DNA from: Heloderma charlesbogerti
Taxonomy: Eukaryota > Chordata > Lepidosauria > Squamata > Helodermatidae
Direction of reading: 5' to 3'
Assembly (NCBI GenBank): GCA_026122225.1
Contig: JANEZZ010002360.1
Span: 62,001-126,000, forward strand
Length of the DNA stretch: 64,000 nt
The notes under the pieces were generated by a model that saw only the letters and a list, made by a program, of their open reading frames with translations, was not told where the DNA came from and did no database searches. The position numbers and the translations under genes were made by a program. Positions 56,622-64,000 of the stretch are shown piece after piece. Position 1 is the stretch's first letter. Each line of letters starts with the position of its first letter.

Positions 56622-56995
56622 AGACAAACTTGAGAGGGTTCAGAGGAGGGCAACAAAGATGATCAGGGGACTGGAAACAAAGCCCTATGAAGAGAGACTC
56701 AAAGAACTGGGCATGTTTAGCCTTGAGAAGAGAAGACTGAGGGGAGATATGATAGCGCTCTTCAAGTACTTGAAAGGTTGTCACAGAGAGGAAGGCCAGG
56801 ATCTCTTCTTGATCATCCCAGGGTGCAGGACATGGAATAATAGACTCAAGTTACAGGAAGCCAGATTCCAGCTGAACATCACGAAAAACGTCCTGACTGT
56901 TAGAGCAATACGACAATGGAACCAATTACCTGGGGAGGTGGTGGGCGCTCCCACACTGGAGGCATTCAAGACAAGGCTGGACAGCCACCTGTCAG
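56622..56995 (+). pseudogene. CR1 ORF2 C-terminal part
   Basis: [32 protein letters not shown], then RAIRQWNQLPGEVVG and LEAFKTRLDSHL form the conserved CR1 C-terminus. It stops at the PH terminus at 56996 and the CR1 3' untranslated end is absent. Confidence 0.88.
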
Positions 56996-57675
56996 TAGAG
57001 ATGGACGAAAGTCCCTTACCTGTTCTCGAAGCTTGCTTCGCAGTGGGGGGGAGGCACTTCAGTTCTCCCCCTGAAGTTCAAGAGAGGGGGAGGAGGCGCC
57101 CCGCCTCGCCCGGCTGAAATTCAGGCCGGGGGGGAGGCGCCCCATCCCTCATCGGCGAAATTCAGGCCGAGTAGAAGCGCCCCGTCTACCCTGCCGCAAA
57201 AAAAAAGTAAAAACACACACACCCGTGATAGGCTACGTAGTGATTAACGTAGCCTATCACGGCTAGATTTCCAAAGTCAGCCGTGATAGGCTACGTAACT
57301 TGTCACGTAGCCTATCATGGGTGACTTTGGGGAAAAAAAAAACACGTACGCAAATGGCAGTGGCCCATGGGCACCGCCATTTGCGTTCCTTATTTTGACA
57401 CATCTAGTCTACATAAAGATTTACGTAGACTATGGCGAAAATAAGGGCAACGCAAATACCCCTTGATTTTCGCCGTCATAGTCTACGTAAATATTTACGT
57501 AGATTAAGACGGTAAAAAGAAGGAACGCAAATGGCGGCGGCTGTAGCCAGGTAAGTCGCGTCCCAGGGGGGATCCGCGGGGTGGTGGCAGGCCGTTCCAC
57601 TACAGATTTCGGGGGGCTGAATGCACTGGCATTCGGCCTCACCAAGATCCGTGGCAGAATTCTCTGACATCCCTA
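56996..57675. mobile_element. PH element, 680 bp, flanks do not match
   Basis: The left end is tagagatggacgaaagtccc and the right end tctctgacatcccta. Several palindromes lie between. The left flank is CR1 and the right flank a duplicated segment (57676), so the locus has been rearranged after or during insertion. Confidence 0.82.
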
Positions 57676-57814
57676 ATAAAATGGAGATCTGCAAACCGGC
57701 CTGACGCGATGCAGATTGAGTCAGGCCAGCTTGCAGAAAACAAGACAAAGTCCTGGGGCTGCGCTGGTGAAAGCTTGGCAACCTCCAACCCCCATATGGT
57801 TTCCTCCAACATCT
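57676..57814. repeat. Duplicated segment, mate of 58245-58378
   Basis: aaatggagatctgcaaac and cagattgagtcaggccagct, then tggtttcctccaacat occur in the same order in both, 570 bases apart. The first copy is directly followed by a small PH-like fragment. Confidence 0.8.
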
Positions 57815-57824
57815 GTCGCATGAA

Positions 57825-57931
57825 TAGGGATGCAAATGGTGAGTGCTCCATTCCACCACAGGCCCCAACAGGGCCAGATTCTTGGAATCCGGCCTCATTG
57901 GGGTCTGTGGTGGAATTCTCCCCCATCCCTA
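57825..57931. mobile_element. PH-like end fragment (107 bp)
   Basis: Left tagggatgcaaatggtgagt joins directly to the attcttggaatcc hairpin and ends ccccatcccta. No TSD. It appears to be two ends joined by deletion. Confidence 0.55.
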
Positions 57932-58244
57932 TGTAGGTCTCATTTGTCTACATATTAACATTTAACGTGATGGGGGGGGCTTCCCTTTCACGACCCCATC
58001 ATTGACATGCTGTCCCATGTGATCTTCCTAGGAGTGTCCATTGTTGGGAAATCCAGCCCTCTTTTGAGCTCGCTGGATTTCCACAGCGTTCCCAACTTGG
58101 CTTGCATTTGCAAGTCAAGCCGCAAGTTTTTCCTGAAATCCAGGGACTTTCTCTGTTTTCCCCCTAATTTGTGTAAGTAGACATTTGCACAAATTGCAGT
58201 CAAAATTTGTGCAAATTGCACCCATTTCTAATTACACAAATTTA
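57932..58244. other. Non-coding, tttgcacaaattg-rich
   Basis: The repeated gcaaatttgtgcaaatt-type motifs resemble the third hAT-like MITE family. No ends were found. Confidence 0.35.
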
Positions 58245-58378
58245 AAAAATGGAGATCTGCAAACTGGCCTGACTCGATGAAGATTGAGTCAGACCAGCTT
58301 GCAGGAAACAAGCCAAAGTCCTGGGGCTGAGCTGATGAATGCTTGGCGACCTCCAACCCCGATATGGTTTCCTCCAAC
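58245..58378. repeat. Duplicated segment, mate of 57676-57814
   Basis: Second copy of the duplicated segment. It continues into sequence not shared with the first. Confidence 0.8.
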
Positions 58379-58473
58379 ATCCCAAGATGTTCCTTCAAGC
58401 ATTTCCTTAAGACACATCTGGTGCTGAGCAAAATTTTCCCCAGATTTACCACATTTGCAGATGGTGAATTGGG

Positions 58474-58960
58474 TAGGGATGTCGGAGAATTTCTCCACAA
58501 ATCTCCGGGATGCCGAATGCCAATGCATTCGGCCCCCCGAAATTGGTGGAGAAACGGTCTGCCCCCCCCCGGAATGGGACTTACCTTTGGCGTTATTTGC
58601 ATTGCCCTTATTTTCGCCGTAGTCTACATAAATGTTTACGTAGACTACACGTGCCCAAATAAGGAATGCAAATGGCGGCGCCCATGGGCGCCGCCATTTG
58701 CGTACACGCTTTTTTTTCCCCCCAAAGTCAGCTGTGATAGGCTATGTAAGGATTTACGTAGCCTATCACGGCTGACTGCAGGGACGCAAACGGCGGCGGC
58801 TACGGCCGCCGCCATTTGTGTCCCAGCAGGAGATGAGATTTGCGGCCGGAGGGACAGGGAGCCTCCCACCCTGCCCAGAATTTTGGGGGGAGGAACGGAG
58901 CGCCTCTCCCCCACCGCGAAGCAAGCTGCGGGATAAGCTAAGGGACTTTCGTCCATCCCT
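58474..58960. mobile_element. PH element, 487 bp
   Basis: The TSD gaattggg is perfect (58466-58473 and 58961-58968). The ends are tagggatgtcgg and ccatcccta. TACGTA palindromes lie at 58616-58652 and 58734-58772, ATGGCGGC hairpins at 58668-58703 and 58785-58822. Confidence 0.92.
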
Positions 58961-58968
58961 AGAATTGG

Positions 58969-59685
58969 GGGAGGGGATTTTGTTGTTGTTTCTTTCTTCA
59001 GGGAAAGTGGGGAACTCCTTTCAGCCTGAGGGCTGAATTCCGTTTCAGAGAATCATGGGGCAGATTCCACTGGTGGGCAGGGCTGAAGACAAAAGGGGTG
59101 TGGCCAAACGCAAGAGAGGTGGGTCCAATAATATTAAAACATGCCAGCATATTTTAGCTTAAATCTCCTACTGCCAGTAACTAAGCTTTCGGCGAGCCAT
59201 TTAAACCTTTTAGAACGGGTAAAAAGACTGCACTAAAGCTGGGAAACCACCATGTGATCAGTGGTTGGGGAAGGAGATGGAGCCAGGGGAAGGGGGCGTG
59301 GTCATCTGGGCTGGATGAGGACTCCAAGCAAGCCAGATCTGTCTCCTGGGCCTGAAGTTCTGCACCACTGCACTAGATACATGGTGGAGACATCTCTAAC
59401 CCATGCTGGGGACTGCTGACCAGTTCCCAGCTGCCGCGTTGCATCCTCTCTACTGTGCAGCAACCGAGAGTGGCAACTGCCAGGAAACACATCACAGACC
59501 CAAGTCACTCAATCACCACTTGGTGACAGCACCCCCTTTGCACATGAATAGAGGCCATTAAAAATTAGGGATGTCTAAGAATTTCATTTTGCTTCATTTT
59601 TTACTTGAATTTGCCCCATCTGCTGGGCTATTCTGGATTAGTTTGAAGTTCGAAACTTCTAACTACTCCAGACTTGCTATTTGGG
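58969..59685. other. Non-coding, no recognised gene
   Basis: A tagggatgtctaagaattt hAT-like end starts at about 59567 and runs into the CR1 fragment. Otherwise nothing was recognised. Confidence 0.35.
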
Positions 59686-59687
59686 GC

Positions 59688-60104
59688 TGCATTAATAGAA
59701 GCATAGCTTCCAAATCCTGCGAAGTACTAGTTCCCCTTTACTCAGCACTGGTTAGGCCTCATCTGGAGTACTGTGTCCAGTTCTGGGCACCACACTTTAA
59801 GAAGGACTCAGACAAACCAGAGAGGGTTCAGAGGAGGGCAACAAAGATGATCAAGGGAGTGGAAACACAGCCCTATGAAGAGAGACTGAAGGAACTGGGC
59901 ATGTTTAGCCTTGAGAAGAGAAGACTGAGGGGAGATATGATAGCGCTCTTCAAGTACTTGAAAGGTTGTCCCAGACAGGAAGGCCAGGATTTCTTCTCGC
60001 TCATCCCAGAGTGCAGGACATTATCTAGGGAGGTGGTGGGCTCTCTCTGGTTGGACTCAATGGACTTAGGCCCCTTCCAACCCTAATATTCTATGATTCT
60101 ATGA
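59688..60104 (+). pseudogene. CR1 LINE 3' fragment
   Basis: [20 protein letters not shown] and [18 protein letters not shown], then [14 protein letters not shown]. After an internal deletion near 60025 the 3' untranslated end ccccttccaaccctaatatt with ATTCTATG octamers is present. Confidence 0.85.
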
Positions 60105-60284
60105 CTTCTAGTTAGAAGTTTGAAATGATCTATCTTTGCCTCAAAGGGACCAACTACATGCAGCCTGTTTCCTTAGAGCCCTTACCCCTTTCTCCAAGTG
60201 GTAGAATTTAAATTCTCTTCCTGTGTCAGAAAAGGTTGCTAGCTCTTGGGCTGAAAAAGGATGCTGTCCTTTGTGACTTGTGAG

Positions 60285-60783
60285 TAGGGATGGTGGAGAA
60301 ATCTGCCATGGACTCCAATGAGGCTGGATTCTTTAGAATCCAGCCCCCTGGAGTCCGTGGCAGAACGGGCTACTCCCCCCCCACCCCACGAAGTTCTGTC
60401 AGGATGGACCCTACCTGCCACCGGCCAGGTCCGTCCTCTTCAGTCCGCAGCCATCCACTGCCGGTCTGCGGATGCAAATGGTGTCCAGCATAGCGGACGC
60501 CATTTGCATCCCAGCTTTCACCATGATAGGCTATGTAAATATTTACATAGCCTATCACGAAAAGAGCAGGGACGCAAATGACGACCGCTATGCCAGACAC
60601 CATTTGCATCCACAGACCGGCAGCGGGCAGATGTCCGGCTGAGGACCAGCCCAACCGGCGGCTCTGCAGACTTGCCCATGGAGTGGAGCTGGCCGGGAAG
60701 GATTCTGGGGGGAGGGACGGATCGCCTCCCCCCCCCCGTGGATGCCCCGAACCGGACCAGTGAGTGCGGTTCATACACCCCTT
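60285..60783. mobile_element. PH element, 499 bp
   Basis: The TSD cttgtgag is perfect (60277-60284 and 60784-60791). The left end has attctttagaatcc and there is one palindrome with ggctatgtaaatatttacat (60527-60559). It is a close relative of 8466 and 18257. Confidence 0.9.
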
Positions 60784-61039
60784 CTTGTGAGTTTCCATAA
60801 CTTTAGACTCAACCAGGCTTTTCTAAATGTATCAGCAAGATCAACTAAATGAGTACCAATTCCTTCTATACTGTCCATTCTGATTCCTCCCCACTTCCAT
60901 CCAAAGGAAACCAAATGTGGCTTTTATTATAAGTATCACTGGAACTTCTTACCAGTGAGGGAAATGGAGAGTGTACATCTAAACCCGTGGAGCCAGCCAA
61001 ATATTTTTCCTTGCCAAACAAATGCCAAACCTCCACCTT

Positions 61040-61420
61040 ATCTGGAATGGCTGATATACACAAGATTACAGGCATAAATGGGCCATTTATGCCTGTAATC
61101 TTACATATATTGGCCATTCACGGCACCATTTTGCATAAAATCAAATGTGCCCATTTTCGCCATCACCTTTTTTCACAAAATGGCAGTTGCAGAGCTCGCT
61201 GGACAGGCCCGGGGACTGGGGGGAGCTTTGGTGGGCTTGGTGGGTACACCTTGGACAGTGGACAGGGGAGTCTGCTGGGTTCCCGGATCTGATCGGCAAC
61301 TCCGTCATCTCTACCTCTGGCACAATGCTAGTAGTATTTGCTGGTGCGACAGGTTTCCCAAGAAAACCCCTCATGCCAGCAAATGCTATTAACATTGTGC
61401 TAGGGCGTCTTCACACAGAG
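61040..61420. repeat. Hairpin and inverted-repeat region
   Basis: gattacaggcataaatggcc (61063-) is followed directly by its inverse. Outer inverted pairs (atttgctgg...ccagcaaat at 61337-61386) suggest an unclassified MITE. Confidence 0.45.
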
Positions 61421-61855
61421 CATTTATCCTGCTATTGAGATTGGTTACTCAGAACACTGAGGGCCCTTTAGGTGACACCGTTAACCTCCAGGGTCTTTAT
61501 TCCATTTTTTAAAAGATCGGAGATAATGAGCTATCAAACTGCAGCGCTTCAGTTCCACTTGAGTTCCCTTGTGAAAAGAGGGAAACCTGCAAGAAGAGGA
61601 GCTAGACCACAGTGCCATCTAGAGGCTGTATAATGAAACATATGGAATCATAAAATAGTAGGGTTGGAAGGGGCCTACAAGATCATCGAGTCCAGCCCGT
61701 GGACTCAGATAAGGGGGGAAAGGAGGGGAAACAGGGGGAAGGAAGCGCAGCATGGAAAGGGAGTTCGTCATGATCCTTCAGTTAAAATGGAAGCAGAAAG
61801 CCCCATTTTAAATGCAGGATTTTAGGTGGTGTAGACATGCTTTTAGAGGTCACTG
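61408..61855 (-). mobile_element. Inverted-repeat MITE, mate of 4683-5066
   Basis: It is the reverse complement of the element at 4683 over its whole length. A reversed CR1 3' end at 61636-61695 has inserted in it. Confidence 0.55.
61636..61700 (-). mobile_element. CR1 LINE 3' terminus
   Basis: On the minus strand the sequence reads through gatgatcttgtaggcccctt then ccaaccctactattttatga, the CR1 3' end. Confidence 0.75.
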
Positions 61856-62267
61856 ATGCTAGTGCAATATCATTTATGTTAGCAACAGTGTCAAACTGGA
61901 TACTGCCCAAGGTCTTAGAAATACCATATTTAAGAGATCTCTTTAAAATAATAGATAACAGGATTATCTATTCTTGGAGTAAAAGGAGATAGATGGAAAT
62001 ATGCCATGGACTCAGCAAGGCTTATAATCCTCAAAAACCCAATCATCACTTGCAATGACACTCATCTATATTTACTTCAGGGATGGGCAGACTTCGGGCT
62101 TGTGGGATCTACTCTGGGTTTTTTCTTTTTACTGGATGCTTGAGATCAGTCTAGTACAAAAGATATATACTAAAGATTAATGAATTCTGAGCCCAGGAAA
62201 TTGTTCTGAGTACCAGAAATGACTGGAGCTCACAGTCCTTCCATACAAAAAAAACACTTCTGAATAC

Positions 62268-63089
62268 TAGAGATGGTGGAGAATTTCTCCACGAATCTCT
62301 GGGAGGCCGAATGCCAATGCATTCGGCCCCCCGAAATTGGTGGTGAAATTCTCCGCCACCCCCCGCCACCCCCCCCAGGATGGGACTTACCTCCTTCGAA
62401 TGTCCCTCTCGGCAGCGGGTCCTGGCGGCGTTTCAGTGGCGTTTTGGCGGGGGCGGGGGCTGCGGCCGGTCTTCCGACTGGCTGCCGCCGCTGCCATTAC
62501 AAAGTAAAGTAAAAAAAAAAAAAGTGATAGGCTACGTAACGATTTACGCAGCCTATCACGGGTGACTCTGAAAAAAAAAAAAGCGTGTACGCAAATGGCG
62601 GTGCCCATGGGCGCCACTATTTGCATTCCTTATTTGGGCAGGGGTAGTCTATGTAAAGATTTACGTAGACTACCCGGGCCCAAATAAGGAATGCAAATGG
62701 CGGCGCCCATGTGCGCCGCCATTTGCGTACGTGCTTTTTTTTTTTTTTTCAAAAGTCACCCGTGATAGGCTACATAAAGATTTATGTAGCCTATCACGGC
62801 TGACTTTGAAAATCTAGCCATGATAGGCTATGTAAATCATTACGTAGCCTATCACGTGTGTGTTTTTTTAAAAAAATACTTTTTTATTTCACGGCTGGGG
62901 AGACGGGGCGCTCCCCCCCAGCCTGAATTTCGGCGGTGAGGGATGGGGCGCCTCCCCCCCGGCCTGAGTTTCAGCCGGGTGGGGCGGGGCGCCTCCCCCC
63001 GCCAAGAACTTCGGGGGGAGAACCGAAGCGCCTCCCCCCCACCGCGAAGAAAGCTGCGGGACCAGGTAAGGGACTTTCGTCCATCCTTA
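62268..63089. mobile_element. PH element, 822 bp
   Basis: The TSD is ctgaatac against cttaatac (7 of 8). The ends are tagagatggtgg and ccatcctta. Outward donors are aggtaagtccc (minus, near 62388) and caggtaaggg at 63063. Palindromes lie at 62525-62560, 62645-62675, 62762-62800 and 62820-62856. Confidence 0.9.
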
Positions 63090-63282
63090 CTTAATACCCT
63101 CAAGCTTTCTTCATTTCAGCAGTATAAAGAAAATAAATAAATAAAATATTGGTGTCTGCAAGCACCACATTGCCTGCCACTGTTCTAGGTCTTCTAACAA
63201 AGGCCGCAACCCTCCTATTCTTCCCATCTTTTTGATCTGTAGTCACTTGCATACCCTTGTGCGTTTTCTGAAGTATTGGCAA

Positions 63283-63533
63283 CAGGGCCAGCCCTATTAT
63301 TAGGCAAAGTGAGGCAGTCTCCTCAGCTGGCAGATAGTGGGTGGTGGCAGCAAGGCCGTGCAGCCTGTCCTCTGGCCCCTAGGCTAGCCTGCTGCCTTCA
63401 GGTCAGGTGCAATGAAGGACATCCCCAGTACTGAATTAACATTCATCTGCCAGCCCAGTCAACTTTTGTACAGGAAGGGGGGGCACCACCTAGTTCTTTA
63501 CCTCAGGCACCAAAATGTCTTGGGCTGCCCCTG
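63283..63533. mobile_element. MITE with CAGGGCCAGCCC termini
   Basis: The ends cagggccagccc and gggctgcccctg are inverted repeats. The interior has regions shared with 40349-40657 in the opposite direction (cagctggcaga, gcctgaggca). No TSD. Confidence 0.55.
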
Positions 63534-63714
63534 GCTGCCAGCTTTCTATTTCACATATTCTAGGACCAAGCCCCAGGGAGTTTAATGCATATTTCAAAAC
63601 ACATCAATGGAAAGTGTCCACATAAAGGCGGGAAAGTCATTTCCCATTTGGACGATGCTAGTCATAATTTTTTTAAATGCTTTTAAGTGCTGCAGAGCCC
63701 TTCCTGATTTCCCA

Positions 63715-64000
63715 GTTCATGATTTCCCTTCATGATTTCCCAGTTCATGATTTCCCAGTTCATGATTTCCCAGTTCATGATTTCCCAGTTCATGATTTCC
63801 CTTCATGATTTCCCAGTTCATGATTTCCCAGTTCATGATTTCCCAGTTCATGATTTCCCTTCATGATTTCCCAGTTCATGATTTCCCTTCATGATTTCCC
63901 AGTTCATGATTTCCCAGTTCATGATTTCCCTTCATGATTTCCCAGTTCATGATTTCCCAGTTCATGATTTCCCTTCATGATTTCCCAGTTCATGATTTCC
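63715..64000. repeat. Minisatellite with mixed 15-bp and 13-bp units, runs off the window
   Basis: The units ttcatgatttcccag (15 bp) and ttcatgatttccc (13 bp) follow each other in irregular order to the last base. The short unit is the long one without its last AG. Confidence 0.9.

Larger units (their letters stand above)
53179..56995 (+). pseudogene. CR1 LINE, 5'-truncated, split by a PH element, 3' end lost
   Basis: It begins within ORF1 at aaaaatactccaggtgaatg, the homologue of minus-strand 50300. It runs through ORF2 to 55896, is split by the PH element 55897-56621 with a TSD, and resumes to 56995. There another PH-like end starts and the CR1 tail is missing. Confidence 0.9.

Overview
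The window is nuclear DNA of a squamate reptile (lizard or snake), judged from its repeats and its one gene. The repeats are Sauria-type tRNA-derived SINEs, a BovB 3' end, CR1 and L2-like LINEs, DIRS-like remnants and two solo LTRs. There are no operons and no bacterial features. All alignments were made by eye.

Gene. One gene can be assembled from the sequence. It lies on the minus strand, about 31332 to 19042, with one non-coding and five coding exons. It encodes a 248-residue secreted protein with two three-finger (LY6/uPAR) domains, of the phospholipase A2 inhibitor gamma / PINLYP type. All five introns have GT-AG ends and all four introns within the coding sequence are phase 1. The coding exons are 30518-30470, 28564-28448, 27254-27102, 22467-22327 and 19328-19042. 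A TATA box with FOX- and C/EBP-like sites lies just upstream of the first exon.

Dominant repeat. About 18 kb (roughly 29%) is made of some two dozen copies of a non-autonomous DNA transposon family, called here PH elements (palindromic-module hAT-like MITEs). Termini resemble TAGGGATG/CATCCCTA. Twelve copies have perfect 8-bp target-site duplications (TSDs), as hAT elements do. Between the termini they consist almost entirely of end-to-end and nested palindromes. One module is built on GTGATAGGCTACGTA with its inverse, the other on GCAAATGGCGGC with its inverse. Both ends carry an outward-facing sequence close to AGGTAAGT, the splice-donor consensus. One copy holds a 115-bp tandem array, two copies are nested in other copies, and one splits a CR1.

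Layout. 1-8.5 kb: PH elements, DIRS-like remnants, a SINE and a solo LTR. 8.4-15.4 kb: non-coding DNA, part of it duplicated at 51.8-53.2 kb. 15.5-18.7 kb: the array-bearing PH element and two more. 19.0-31.3 kb: the inhibitor gene, with introns full of PH elements and SINEs. 31.4-45.2 kb: intergenic DNA with PH elements, BovB and L2 fragments. 45.2-47.8 kb: a PH mosaic split by a solo LTR. 48.5-57 kb: L2-like and two opposed CR1 copies. 57-63.1 kb: more PH elements and CR1 fragments. The window ends inside a 13/15-bp minisatellite.
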